Made by a program: the position numbers and the translations under genes. A stretch of DNA of 64,000 nucleotides from positions 7,013,001 through 7,077,000 of the forward strand of contig NC_010162.1 in the NCBI RefSeq assembly GCF_000067165.1, read 5' to 3'. A model generated the notes under the pieces. The model worked only from the letters and a program-made list of their open reading frames with translations. It was not told where the DNA came from and made no database searches. Positions 8,241 through 20,963 of this stretch are shown in pieces. Origin of the DNA: Sorangium cellulosum So ce56. Lineage in GTDB: Bacteria > Myxococcota_A > Polyangia > Polyangiales > Polyangiaceae. Positions within the stretch are counted from its first letter, which is position 1. Each line of letters starts with the position of its first letter.

Positions 8241-9337
8241 GGCCGGCCGCGCCGAGAGGCGCCGCGAGCGCCGACCCCGTCGCGCTGGAGACGCTCCGGC
8301 GCTTCGCGGATACCGCGCCACGCTTCTCGTACTACCGCCTCATCTACCTGCTCGAGCGGCTCTTCCCTGCCGCGCCGCCGGTGGGCCAGCTCGGGCCGGT
8401 GCAGGACGAGCGCATCCGGCTGCGCGGCGACCCCTCGCTCATCTTCGCCTCGAGCGACGTGAGCGAGCTCGCGCCGGTCAAGGCCGCTGACGGCGTGGAG
8501 CGCGCCCGCGTCTCGACCACGTTCCTCGCCCTGTACGGCTCGGTGTCGCCGCTGCCAGCGTACTTCATCGAGCAGATCGCGCAGGCCGACTACCAGGGCG
8601 GCCCGCAGCCGATCCGCGAGCTCCTCGACGTCTTCCACCACCGGCTCCTGTCGCTGCTCTACCGCGCGTGGACGAAGTACCGCCTGCCCGTCACGTACCG
8701 CAAGCAGGGCGCCGATCCCTTCTCGCGCCGCATGCTCTGCGCGGTCGGCATCGACGGCTTCCGCGGCTACGACACGCCGCTCGATCGCTTCTTCTTCCTC
8801 CGCTACGCGTCGGTCCTCGCCTCGAAGTCGCGCTCGGCGAGGAACCTGGAGACGGTGCTGTCCGAGATGCTCGGCAACATCGGCGTGAAGATCGAGCAGT
8901 TCGTCGGTCACTGGACGAAGATCGAGAAGCCGTTCAGGAACAAGCTCGGCGTGATGAACCATCAGCTGGGCGAGAGCCTGACCCTGGGGCGCTACGTGTT
9001 CGACGGCTCCGGCCGCTACAAGGTCGTGCTCGGCCCGGTGGGCTACGACGAGTACCTCTCCTTCTTGCCCGGGGGTCGGCGGCAGGATCTGGTCCGCGGC
9101 GTCATCGAGACGTTCACGCCGGGCATCCACGACGTGATGCTCGAGATCCACGTGGACACGGAGGAGGCGCCGCGGTTCCAGCTCGGCTCGCCGCGCGCCG
9201 CGACGCTCAAGCGCACCGCGTGGATCGGCGGATCTGCGGCGGAGCGGCTCGTGATCACGATCCCCCTCGACGACAAGCACCTCGCGGGCGGCGACGACGA
9301 GGACGACGACGATCGGGGCGAGCCCCCGCCGATGTGA
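8204..9337 (+). CDS. tssG: T6SS baseplate protein TssG (VasB/ImpH family)
   Basis: About 377 aa. The core DTAPRFSYYRLIYLLERLFP matches the TssG N-terminal helix (families typically read YRFDFFQALRLLE). It is followed by VRARVSTTF-type and LYGSVSPLPAYFIEQIAQ segments and LLDVFHHRLLSLLYRAWTKY. The C-terminus is unusually acidic (DDEDDDDRGEP). The frame is open further upstream through tssF; I chose ATG 8204 because it leaves a short 37-bp overlap with tssF and a natural-length N-terminus. It is the last T6SS gene of the cluster. TssA, B, C, H, K, L, M and VgrG are not in the window. Confidence 0.92.
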   Translation: MGPEERQPDADLRPAAPRGAASADPVALETLRRFADTAPRFSYYRLIYLLERLFPAAPPVGQLGPVQDERIRLRGDPSLIFASSDVSELAPVKAADGVERARVSTTFLALYGSVSPLPAYFIEQIAQADYQGGPQPIRELLDVFHHRLLSLLYRAWTKYRLPVTYRKQGADPFSRRMLCAVGIDGFRGYDTPLDRFFFLRYASVLASKSRSARNLETVLSEMLGNIGVKIEQFVGHWTKIEKPFRNKLGVMNHQLGESLTLGRYVFDGSGRYKVVLGPVGYDEYLSFLPGGRRQDLVRGVIETFTPGIHDVMLEIHVDTEEAPRFQLGSPRAATLKRTAWIGGSAAERLVITIPLDDKHLAGGDDEDDDDRGEPPPM

Positions 9338-9345
9338 CCCAGGCC

Positions 9346-9387
9346 GAGCGCCGCCGCCGCGGGCCGCCGGGAGGCGCGGCGGCGCTC
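9346..9387. terminator. GC-rich hairpin between convergent genes
   Basis: An 11-bp perfect stem (GAGCGCCGCCG at 9346-9356, CGGCGGCGCTC at 9377-9387) with a 20-nt loop starts 8 bp after the tssG stop and ends 22 bp before the stop of the opposing lipoprotein gene. There is no T-tract, so it may be a weak or bidirectional terminator. Confidence 0.5.
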
Positions 9388-9409
9388 GCGCCGTGGGCTC
9401 GCCCTGCGC

Positions 9410-10117
9410 TCAGTAAACGGTGAGGCTCTGCAGCGCGGCCGAGATCTCGTCGGCGTTCGCGTCGACGTTCTCGTGGTGCACGATCTGCACGAGCAGGATG
9501 CGGCGGGGGCTCCGGAGCAGGATCTCGTGGGCGAAGGCGTCCGAGATGGGCTTCGACGGGATCTTCGCCTTGACGAGGTAGCTGCGCCCCTGCGTGTTCG
9601 CCGTGGCCACGGGCGCGCGGCCGGAGAGGATCTCCGCGCCCTGCTCCTCGAGGTCCGCCTCGTAGCGCTTGAGCACGTCGGGCCACGGATCCTCGGGGCT
9701 GTCGATGCGCTCGTAGATCGAGAACAGGAACTGCCGCGGGGACTGGTACGTGATGAAGCGGCGCTCGGGCGTGTAGTCGGCGCCGCCGACGTTCCAGTCC
9801 ATCGGGCGGCTCATGCGGATGTCGCCGTTCATGAGGCCCACGCCGATCCTGCGCGGCACCCGGTCCGTCGCCGGCGCGTCGAGCGGCGGGAAGTACACCT
9901 CGAAGCTCGAGTCCTTGCTCAGGGAGCCGGCCGCGCCGTGGAGGTAGAAGACGTCGTCCTGCTTGGGGGCGGTCGGGGAGCCGCCGCAGCCGGCGAGCAG
10001 CGCGATCGCGGCCACGGCGGCGCAGGCCACGCCCGCGCGCCCCGCTCCGGCGGCGATCGAACGGCGGGCGCGGAGGGCGGGGACGTGCGCGAGCATCGGC
10101 ATTCCGAGGTGCCTCAT
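9410..10117 (-). CDS. Lipoprotein of unknown function near the T6SS cluster
   Basis: About 235 aa from ATG 10117. The N-terminus carries a long signal sequence with an Ala-rich hydrophobic core and lipobox LLAGC; in-frame ATGs at 10102 and 10096 are alternatives. The mature region contains RRIGVGLMNGDIRMSRPMDW and a C-terminal stretch RSPRRILLVQIVHHENVDAN followed by DEISAALQSLTVY. That ending vaguely resembles DcrB/PsbP-like proteins, which use a similar terminal strand-helix; the comparison is weak. The gene is convergent with tssG and divergent from the next secreted protein gene. No enzyme motif is seen. Confidence 0.7.
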   Translation of the reverse strand: MRHLGMPMLAHVPALRARRSIAAGAGRAGVACAAVAAIALLAGCGGSPTAPKQDDVFYLHGAAGSLSKDSSFEVYFPPLDAPATDRVPRRIGVGLMNGDIRMSRPMDWNVGGADYTPERRFITYQSPRQFLFSIYERIDSPEDPWPDVLKRYEADLEEQGAEILSGRAPVATANTQGRSYLVKAKIPSKPISDAFAHEILLRSPRRILLVQIVHHENVDANADEISAALQSLTVY

Positions 10118-10262
10118 CGGGGGAACTCTAGGCCAGCGAGGGCACGCCAGCCAAATGTTCGCCGAGGAGTTTGCCCTCGGGGTGCCCGGCATTGAATGAT
10201 TGCCCGGCCCGGGCAGCGCTGCGCCCGCCGATCGAGGCGGTACCCCGTGCCGTGAGAGAGAC

Positions 10263-10973
10263 ATGTCCAACGAAAGCAAACCGAGTCGCAAGGGCGAGCC
10301 CGCCGGAGCACCGGCGGCGAGCGCGCCGAGCCCCCCCTCCACCCGCACGAGCCAGGGCCACGAGCGTCCGGCGCCTGGCCGCCGCGCGCCCGGGCGCCCC
10401 GCGCTCGCGGCAGCCTTCGCGCTTGCGCTGGGGGCCCCGGCGTGCAGCGGCATCGACGCCGGCGTGGAGTACCCGGACGACCTGCCCGCGATCGATCGGT
10501 ACCTCTTGACCCCCGAGAACGGCCCCGAGGCGCCGCTCGCGCTGGGCGAGTTCAAGATCGGCCCCGAGACGTGCAGCGGCGTCGACACGCACCCGGTCAC
10601 CCAGAAGCTCTCGCCCGAGGATCTCAGCCGCTTCCTCGCGGCGCAGGGCGCCGGGAGCATCACCCCGAAGCTGGCGAGGTCGAACCTGTACTGGTTCGAC
10701 TTCCCCGCGCGCGACAAGTCGTTCGTCCGGCTGCGCCTTGCGGTGCTCGAGGACGCCAAGCACGCGACGCAGGATCTCCACGACGCGGTGCTGCAGCACG
10801 GGCCAGGCTGGTGGGGCGTCCGTCGCTCGAACCTCGCCGTGCTCGCGCCGAAGGCGAGCCTGAGGGAGGCGATGGCGTTCGCCATCAAGTACAAGCTCGT
10901 CTGCTGGGGCGTCTTCACGTACGCGGCCAACGACGACGCATACGTCGTCCCCGGGCCCTACGCCGAGCTGTGA
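10263..10973 (+). CDS. Probable lipoprotein of unknown function
   Basis: 236 aa from ATG 10263 (MSNESKPSRKGE), which has GAGAGAGAC just before it; the open frame extends back to 10200 but without a better site. A ~40-residue Pro/Ser/Arg-rich lead is followed by a hydrophobic segment ending GAPACSG, consistent with a late lipobox or an uncleaved anchor. The body has ATQDLHDAVLQHGPGWWGVR and ends VPGPYAEL. No domain recognised. It is divergent from the lipoprotein at 9410-10117 with a shared 145-bp control region. Confidence 0.65.
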   Translation: MSNESKPSRKGEPAGAPAASAPSPPSTRTSQGHERPAPGRRAPGRPALAAAFALALGAPACSGIDAGVEYPDDLPAIDRYLLTPENGPEAPLALGEFKIGPETCSGVDTHPVTQKLSPEDLSRFLAAQGAGSITPKLARSNLYWFDFPARDKSFVRLRLAVLEDAKHATQDLHDAVLQHGPGWWGVRRSNLAVLAPKASLREAMAFAIKYKLVCWGVFTYAANDDAYVVPGPYAEL

Positions 10974-11076
10974 GGGGAGCCGGCGGCGCGCGGAGCGGAG
11001 GCGCACGCCGCCGGCGCGCCGTCGGCGACCTCTGCGAAGCTGGCCCACGCTCGGGGAGAACGCGTAGACTGCGCCC

Positions 11077-12138
11077 ATGCGCCGTTACGTCTTGCTCGCC
11101 GCCGCCGTCGCTCCGATCCTCGCCGTGACCGCAGCCGTCTCCGTGCCCGGCTGCAGCGAGGAGTTCGAGAACATCTGCGCGTTCCTCAACGATCCCGACA
11201 GCTGCTACCACGCGTTCCAGTCTGAAACCGCGGCTGGGTGCTGGACGCCGGGCGCAGGAAACGGACCAAGCGGCGCCTTTGCGAGCCGCGACAAGCTTGA
11301 TGTCTGCTTCCTCGATGAAGGTGGCCAGATCGTCTTCGATCCCCCTCTCGATATCGCAGCATTCCCCCCGAAGACCATGGCCTTCAAGCGCCTCGATCGG
11401 ACGGCAGCGGAGTGCGGCTCTGCCACGTTCTCAGGAGAGTTCAGCTACTCCGTGACCGTCCAAGTGCCCTGCACCGCGGACGAGATAGATGGTGGCGTGG
11501 CGGCGTGCGCGGACGCCGGCGCCGATAGCACCATCAAGATCGGCAAGACGATAACCCTCGCGACTCCGGAGGGCCGGAGCACCCTCGACGTGAGCTGCAC
11601 GAACGGGTCATCGCACCACTTCAATCGTGTCGACATCCAGGAGTGCGCGACGGAAGGACAAGACCAGCTGCAGCCTCGGGCCGTGCTCGAGGCGAACGCG
11701 GGCAACCAGCCCCCGCCCGACGCCGACCCCACGATGACAGGCGACTACGCAGGCTCCGTCAAGCTCAGCGTTCACTATCCGCAGAGCAACTCGATAGTGG
11801 AGTTCGAGAAGGGGAAAACGCGGGTGGAGCAACCGCCTGTCGTGGTCGAGTACTTCAACTGCCGTATCCCAGCTCCGGCGCCGCTCTGCTTCGACGGCGA
11901 GAAGGACGGCTTGGAGACCGACATCGACTGCGGGGGCACGCTCTGCACGAAGCGGTGTGAGGAAAGCCAGTCCTGTGCTCTGGACAGCGACTGCGCGACC
12001 GGCACGTGCAGAACCGACAGCAGCGGCTTTCTCAAATGCCAGGCAGCTGCCAGCAGCAGCGCAAGCGCCACCACCGGAGGCGGTGCGGGCGCGGGCGCGG
12101 GCGGCGCCGGCGGCACGGGCGGCGCCGGCGGCCAGTAG
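11077..12138 (+). CDS. Secreted Cys-rich lipoprotein with Gly-rich tail
   Basis: 353 aa. The signal peptide MRRYVLLAAAVAPILAVTAA ends at VPGC. A beta-rich middle is followed by a cysteine-rich segment (DGLETDIDCGGTLCTKRCEE, then SCALDSDCATGTC), a spacing common in secreted myxobacterial proteins where it probably forms disulphide knots. The final ~30 residues are Ser/Ala/Gly repeats (GAGAGGAGGTGGAGGQ), of the low-complexity type seen in Sorangium surface lipoproteins. Function unknown; a structural or adhesion role on the cell surface is only a guess. The stop is 13 bp from the end of the convergent FHA gene. Confidence 0.75.
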   Translation: MRRYVLLAAAVAPILAVTAAVSVPGCSEEFENICAFLNDPDSCYHAFQSETAAGCWTPGAGNGPSGAFASRDKLDVCFLDEGGQIVFDPPLDIAAFPPKTMAFKRLDRTAAECGSATFSGEFSYSVTVQVPCTADEIDGGVAACADAGADSTIKIGKTITLATPEGRSTLDVSCTNGSSHHFNRVDIQECATEGQDQLQPRAVLEANAGNQPPPDADPTMTGDYAGSVKLSVHYPQSNSIVEFEKGKTRVEQPPVVVEYFNCRIPAPAPLCFDGEKDGLETDIDCGGTLCTKRCEESQSCALDSDCATGTCRTDSSGFLKCQAAASSSASATTGGGAGAGAGGAGGTGGAGGQ

Positions 12139-12151
12139 CCTCGCTCTTCGC

Positions 12152-13306
12152 TCAGGCGACCAGCACCTTCACCACGAACGTCGTGCTCCCGAGGCGCAGC
12201 CGGTCGTTGTCGCGCAGCTGCCGGCGCTCGCCCTGTCCGAGGCGCTGCTCGTTGACGAAGGTGCCGTTGCGCGAGCCGTCGTCCTCGATGAAGACCTGAC
12301 CCGTCGTCGGATCCGCGTGGATCGACGCGTGCCGTGAGGAGGCGCTCGCGTCCGCGAGCCCGATCTCCGTCGCGGCGTCCGCCCCGGCGCGGCCCACCTG
12401 CGTCCGGCCGCTGTAGATCGGCCAGAAGCTGCCTCCGGGATCGTTCTGGAACGTCACGATGAAGCCGACGAGGACACGCGCGGGCTGCGCCGACACCTGC
12501 GGCACCGCACCCGAGACCGCGCCCTGGACGATCGGCGGCGCGACGATCGCAGGCGCCCTGGCCTGAGCGACCGCCGGCACCCCGCCCTGCACCATCTGCG
12601 GCGGCGCGAGCGCGCCCCCCTGCACCATCGGCGGCGGCGCCACCACGCCCGGCTGCACCATCGGCGGCGGCGCCACCACGCCCGGCTGCACCATCGGCGG
12701 CGCGACCAGCCCAGACGCCCCCGCCGGCACGACCATCGGCGGGGGCGCCACCATCTGCGGAGGCGCGCCGAAGACCGGCGCCGGCGCCACGGGCTGCTGC
12801 CCCATCGCGCCACCCATTGACGCGCCAGGCACCATGCCCGGCCCCGGCGCCCCGAGCGCCGGCTGGACCGGCGGGACGCCCGGCGCGTTCATCGGAGGAG
12901 ACGCCGGCTGCGACGTGAGCCCCGCGGAAGGTGCCGCTCGGGCCCAGGGGGAGACCGGGAAGGGAGCTTCCCCGCCCGTCGAGAAGGCGACGCTTCCCCC
13001 CGGCGATGCGGGCACCGAGAGCCCGCCTCCCCCGACCCCGTAGGCCTGAGGAGGAGGCGGATAGGCGCCCTGCGCGCCCCCCGCCGCGTAGCCTGGCGAC
13101 GCCGCACCGCCATAACCCGAGACGGCTGGCTGCCCTGGATAGCCCGGCGGGCCAGGCGGAGCATAAGCGCCAGCCCCCGCCTGCACCGGCGGAGGCGCGA
13201 CCGGAACGGACGCTCCAGGCGCTGCGCCCGCCACGCTCGTACCGCACATCGAGCAGGCAGCGTCGGTCTCCTTGAGCATCCACGCGCAGTTCGGACACGG
13301 CCTCAT
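12152..13306 (-). CDS. Zinc-ribbon, Pro-rich linker, FHA domain protein
   Basis: 384 aa in three parts. (1) N-terminal zinc ribbon: Cys4-X2-Cys7 and Cys18-X2-Cys21 (CPNC, CSMC). (2) A ~250-residue Pro/Ala/Gly linker with near-perfect 11-residue repeats of the type VVAPPPMVQPG. (3) C-terminal FHA domain (~285-384) with GRTQVGRAG, SSRHASIH and DGSRNGTFVN, the phosphothreonine-binding core. Such proteins are adaptor or scaffold elements in Ser/Thr kinase signalling. The gene lies downstream of lon on the same strand but is separated by the lon terminator, so it is likely transcribed independently. Confidence 0.85.
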   Translation of the reverse strand: MRPCPNCAWMLKETDAACSMCGTSVAGAAPGASVPVAPPPVQAGAGAYAPPGPPGYPGQPAVSGYGGAASPGYAAGGAQGAYPPPPQAYGVGGGGLSVPASPGGSVAFSTGGEAPFPVSPWARAAPSAGLTSQPASPPMNAPGVPPVQPALGAPGPGMVPGASMGGAMGQQPVAPAPVFGAPPQMVAPPPMVVPAGASGLVAPPMVQPGVVAPPPMVQPGVVAPPPMVQGGALAPPQMVQGGVPAVAQARAPAIVAPPIVQGAVSGAVPQVSAQPARVLVGFIVTFQNDPGGSFWPIYSGRTQVGRAGADAATEIGLADASASSRHASIHADPTTGQVFIEDDGSRNGTFVNEQRLGQGERRQLRDNDRLRLGSTTFVVKVLVA

Positions 13307-13502
13307 GCGATCTCGAGGCTACCGATTCGCTTGACATCCGTCGAGGTGAAAGCCGCGCTTTGGCGAGAGCGCGCGAGCACGCCGCGCGTTCAAGCCGCGC
13401 GGCGCAGGCGATGCGACGCCGCCTGCCACGCGCTGCAACGCGAGCGCGCCAAGCTCGCCGAGAGGCGGGGGCGTCCGTCGCTGCCGCGCGGGCGTCTTCA
13501 CG

Positions 13503-13548
13503 AAAAAAGCACGAAAAAAGGCGCCGCGCGGTCGAGCCGCGCGGCGCC
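13503..13548 (-). terminator. Intrinsic terminator of lon
   Basis: On the minus strand a perfect 12-bp stem (GGCGCCGCGCGG and its complement, 13520-13548) with a 5-nt loop is followed at once by six T residues (13514-13519) and, a few bases on, another T run. It starts 42 bp after the lon stop. This is the clearest Rho-independent terminator in the window. Confidence 0.92.
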
Positions 13549-13589
13549 CCGGAGACAGGTCGCTCAGCGATCGCTGGCGACGGCCGTCA

Positions 13590-16043
<2,454 letters not shown>

Positions 16044-16473
16044 GGCGATCTCCTCTAGGCACCCGACCGGGGGAGGTAAACCCCTTCATCAACACGCAGC
16101 CGGGCCGCGCGGCCACCGCGCGCCCCGGTCATCTTGGCTTGCATCCAGACGGATGCGGATGGTGCAACGCGGAGCCCTGCTGGCAGCTCTTGGTGGAAGA
16201 CAGCCCGCGAGGCTACGGGAACTCACCATAGACACGGCGCATGCCGCGTGCCACAGCCCTGGCCATTTTTTTGAATGTGGATACGCTGCGGGTGGTCAGC
16301 TCCGACTCCGACCTGCAGCGCTCGCTCGTCACGCTCGTCTCCACCTGGCGCGCGCGACGCGGCGCAGGATCCTCGGCGGCCGGGTCAACGAGGCGCGCCT
16401 CGGCCTTGCCGCGCGCCGCGGCGAGGTCGAGGCTGCGCCCGGCACGGAGCGACACCCTGGCCCTCGCTGAACG
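16044..16473. other. 430-bp gap between lon and the FGE-like gene
   Basis: This contains the lon leader (ribosome site at 16044-16056) and presumably its promoter on the minus strand, plus the region before the FGE-like gene. A short open frame on the plus strand (16241-16477) has no recognisable product or good ribosome site, so I do not call it. No repeat or RNA seen. Confidence 0.6.
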
Positions 16474-17298
16474 ATGATCGATCCCCTGCTCGGCCTCGGC
16501 GCGCTCGCGATCGCGATGCTCGGCCTTCCGGCGGCGCCGTCGCTCGATCCAGGGCCCAGCCCGGCGTGCCCGGCGGACATGCGGCTCGTCACCGGCACGC
16601 ACCGCGACGAGGTGCAGCACGTCTGCGTGGAGCCGGTCAAGAGCGGCAAGGCGACCCACTGCTTCGCGTACTGGGAGGACATCACGGCCGAGGAGGGGCC
16701 GTCGACCGAGATCTCCGTGTGCATGGACCAGTTCGAGGCGCCGAACCAGCGGGGGGCGAAGCCGCTCGTCATGCAGTCGTTCGAGACCGCGACCGCCTGG
16801 TGCGCCGCGCGTGGCAAGCGGGTGTGCGCCGAGCAGGAGTGGGAGCTCGCGTGCGAGGGCCCCGAGCGGCGTCCCCTCGCCTACGGCTGGCGCGTGGACA
16901 AGGCGGTCTGCAACAGCGGCAAGGCCTGGCGGCCGGTCGACGAGCGGAAGCTCGGCGCCTCCGGCGAGGTGGCGCAGCGCGAGGTCGAGCGGCTCTGGCA
17001 GGGCGCGCCGAGCGGCTCCCATCCCGGGTGCGCCTCGACCTTCGGCATCTTCGACATGATGGGCAACGTCGAGGAGTGGGTCGCCTCGCGCCGCGGCCGC
17101 CGGTGGCCAGGCGCGCTCATGGGGGGCTTCTGGGCCAAGCCGTGGACGGGCTGCCGCGGGACGAACGACGCGCACGATCCGAAGTTCGTGTTCTACGAGA
17201 CCGGCTTCCGCTGCTGCACCGATCCTCGCCCCACGGGCGTCGCGGCGGCGCGCGAAGAGAACGAAGAGCGCGGCGGGCGGCCAGCGTCGGGGCCCTGA
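16474..17298 (+). CDS. FGE-sulfatase (SUMF1) domain protein
   Basis: 274 aa with a hydrophobic signal-like N-terminus (LLGLGALAIAMLGLPAAPS) and a formylglycine-generating-enzyme fold. Family markers are ATAWCAARGKRVCAEQEWEL, FGIFDMMGNVEEWV, the GGFW strand and the terminal ETGFRCC. The domain is used by formylglycine-generating enzymes and by many C-type-lectin-like or kinase-linked proteins that no longer oxidise sulfatases. Many cysteines suggest an exported, disulphide-bonded protein. No sulfatase gene is nearby, so true FGE activity is doubtful. It precedes fmt by 78 bp on the same strand. Confidence 0.8.
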   Translation: MIDPLLGLGALAIAMLGLPAAPSLDPGPSPACPADMRLVTGTHRDEVQHVCVEPVKSGKATHCFAYWEDITAEEGPSTEISVCMDQFEAPNQRGAKPLVMQSFETATAWCAARGKRVCAEQEWELACEGPERRPLAYGWRVDKAVCNSGKAWRPVDERKLGASGEVAQREVERLWQGAPSGSHPGCASTFGIFDMMGNVEEWVASRRGRRWPGALMGGFWAKPWTGCRGTNDAHDPKFVFYETGFRCCTDPRPTGVAAAREENEERGGRPASGP

Positions 17299-17376
17299 GG
17301 TCGGGCCGCCGCGGCGGCGCTCGCCGCGAGCGAAGAAGGAGGCACGACGGGCGCAGGTCCTGCTAGAAGCCAGGGC

Positions 17377-18312
17377 GTGCGCGCCCTGTTCTTCGGTACC
17401 CCCGCCATCGCCGTGCCGTCGCTCGAGGCGCTCGCGTCGATCGCGGACGTCGTCGGCGTCGTCTGTCAGCCGGATCGACCGGCCGGCCGCGGGCTCGAGC
17501 TGAAGGCGCCGCCGGTGAAGGTGAAGGCGCTGGAGCTCGGCGTGCCCGTGCTGCAGCCCGAGAAGGTCCGCACGCCCGAGTTCGCCGCGTGGGTCGCGGG
17601 CGCCGGCGCGGATGTCGCGCTGGTGATCGCGTACGGGCGCATCCTGCCGAAGGCGGTGCTCGAGGCGCCGCGGCGCGGCTGCATGAACCTGCACGCGTCG
17701 ATCCTGCCGCGCTACCGCGGCGCCGCGCCGATCACCTGGGCGATCGTCGGGGGCGAGACCGAGACGGGCATCTCGCTGATGCAGATGGACGAGGGCATGG
17801 ACACGGGGCCCGTCTACGCGGTGCGCCGGACGCCGATCGGCCCGGACACGACCGCCGACGAGCTCGCGATCGATCTCGGGGCGCTCGCCGCGCGCGTCGT
17901 GCGCGAGGACCTCCGCCGCGCGGTGGACGGCGAGCTCGCGCCGACGCCGCAGGACCACGAGGCAGCGACGCACGCGGCGCTCCTGAAGAAGGAAGACGGG
18001 CGCATCCGGTGGGAGCGGAGCGCCCGGCAGATCCACGACCACATCCGGGGGATGACCTCGTGGCCAGGCGCCTTCACGACGATCGACGGCAAGGCGCTCA
18101 AGGTGCTGGCCGCGCATGTCGAGAGCGAGGCCGACCAGGGCGGCGCGCCGCCGGGGACCGTGGTGATGGCCGGCCGCAGCGTCGTGGTCGTCGCCTGCGG
18201 CGCGGGCGCGATCCAGATCGTGCGAGCCCAGGTCGAGGGGCGGAAGCCGCTCGCGGCGGCGGACCTCGTCGCCGGGCGGACGCTCCAGGCGGGGATGGTG
18301 CTCGGTCGTTGA
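17377..18312 (+). CDS. fmt: Methionyl-tRNA formyltransferase
   Basis: 311 aa with a GTG start giving MRALFFGTPAIAVPSLEAL, the standard Fmt N-terminus. The formyl-transfer site is complete: NLHASILPRYRGAAPITWAI (Asn and His of the catalytic triad) and MDEGMDTGPVY (Asp). The C-terminal OB-like domain (HIRGMTSWPGAFT to LQAGMVL) binds tRNA. The enzyme formylates initiator Met-tRNA using 10-formyl-THF. fmt often lies next to def (peptide deformylase); def is absent here. A hairpin follows the stop. Confidence 0.97.
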   Translation: MRALFFGTPAIAVPSLEALASIADVVGVVCQPDRPAGRGLELKAPPVKVKALELGVPVLQPEKVRTPEFAAWVAGAGADVALVIAYGRILPKAVLEAPRRGCMNLHASILPRYRGAAPITWAIVGGETETGISLMQMDEGMDTGPVYAVRRTPIGPDTTADELAIDLGALAARVVREDLRRAVDGELAPTPQDHEAATHAALLKKEDGRIRWERSARQIHDHIRGMTSWPGAFTTIDGKALKVLAAHVESEADQGGAPPGTVVMAGRSVVVVACGAGAIQIVRAQVEGRKPLAAADLVAGRTLQAGMVLGR

Positions 18313-18319
18313 GCGCCCC

Positions 18320-18339
18320 GGGCGCCGTTCACGGCGCCC
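18320..18339. terminator. Hairpin between fmt and the convergent ALDH operon
   Basis: GGGCGCCG-TTCA-CGGCGCCC is a perfect 8-bp stem with a 4-nt loop, 7 bp after the fmt stop. Two short direct repeats (GCGTCACGGC) follow before the end of the opposing operon at 18393. No T-tract. Confidence 0.55.
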
Positions 18340-18392
18340 TGTCGATGAGCGCGGCCCGCGTCACGGCGCCCGGTCGTCGAGCGCCGCCCGCG

Positions 18393-19372
18393 TCACGGCC
18401 CGGCCGGGTGCCAGATCGTCTTCATCTCGACGAACCGCTCGATCCAGCGGGGGGACGTCGCCGCCCTGTCGTCGAACCACTCCGCCTCGCCGAGCGATCG
18501 GGCGCGCACCCGCTTGACGCTGGCCGCGGCCGCCTCCTCGAGGCGCTTCGCCAGCGCCGCGTCCACGCCGTGCAAATCGAGCGCGGCGACGTCCATGTGC
18601 GCGGCGAGGTGCGGCAGCACCTCCGCAAGCTGGCCGGTGAGGACGTTGACGACGCCGCCCGGGAGATCGCTCGTGGCGAGCACCTCGCCGAAGACGAGCG
18701 CCGTGCGCGGATCCGCCTCGCTCGCGAGCACGACGCAGGTGTTGCCGGCGGTGATCACCGGCAGGAGAGCGCCCGCGAGGCCGAGCAGCGCCGGCCGCGG
18801 CGGCGCCGCGATGACGACGACCCCCATCGGCTCGGGCACCGTGAAGGTGAAGTGCGGGCCGGACACGGGGTTCAGGCTCGCGAAGAGGCTCTGGTACTTG
18901 TCGGCCCAGCCCGCATAAGCGACCGCGCGATCGATCGCCGAGAGGACCTCGCGCTCGGCGGCGCCTGCGCCCTGCCCGCCGCGCTCGAGCGAGGCCGCGA
19001 GCTCCGCGCGCCGCGCCTCGAGCATCTCGGCGAGGCGGTAGAGGATCTGCCCGCGGTTGTACGCGGCGCGCGCGGACCAGCCGCCGAGCGCGCCGGCCGC
19101 CGCGAGCACGGCGTCGCGCCCGTCCTTGCGCGAGGCGCGCGGGATGTTCTCGACCGCGCCCGCGCCTCCGTGATCGCGCACCTGCGTGTACCTCCCGGAC
19201 TCCGAGCGCACGAACGCGCCGCCAACGAACATCTTGTACGCCTTGCGCACGCCGACGCGCGCGCGCGCCTCGCCCGGAGGAGCGTCGAGCGCGGCCGCGC
19301 CGGCGCAATCCCCGATCGACGTGCACGCTTCGTCGCCGCCGCCGCCGCCGCTGTCCTGGTCGCCGAGCGCCA

Positions 19373-19373
<1 letters not shown>
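18393..19373 (-). CDS. Truncated, catalytically dead aldehyde dehydrogenase paralogue
   Basis: 326 aa from ATG 19373, which overlaps the TGA of the upstream ALDH (TGATG), so translation is coupled. The N-terminal two thirds align with the NAD-binding half of ALDHs (KMFVGGAFVRSESGRY, then PEPMGVVVIAAPP, LLPVITAGNTCVVLASEADP and LPGGVVNVLTG). The protein ends soon after, with FVEMKTIWHPAGP. The Glu of the ELGG motif and the catalytic Cys are absent. Clean reading and coupling argue against a fresh pseudogene. A regulatory or structural subunit of a hetero-oligomeric ALDH is a reasonable inference. It is the third gene of a deoC-ALDH-ALDH operon. Confidence 0.85.
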
Positions 19374-20908
<1,535 letters not shown>

Positions 20909-20963
20909 TCTACGCCCGCGGCCGCGCGTTGAACACCGACGCGGACCCGCCCTCGCGGCGCGG

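Noticed and set aside
16241..16477. Short plus-strand frame before the FGE-like gene
   Set aside because: No motif or convincing ribosome site; composition-driven.
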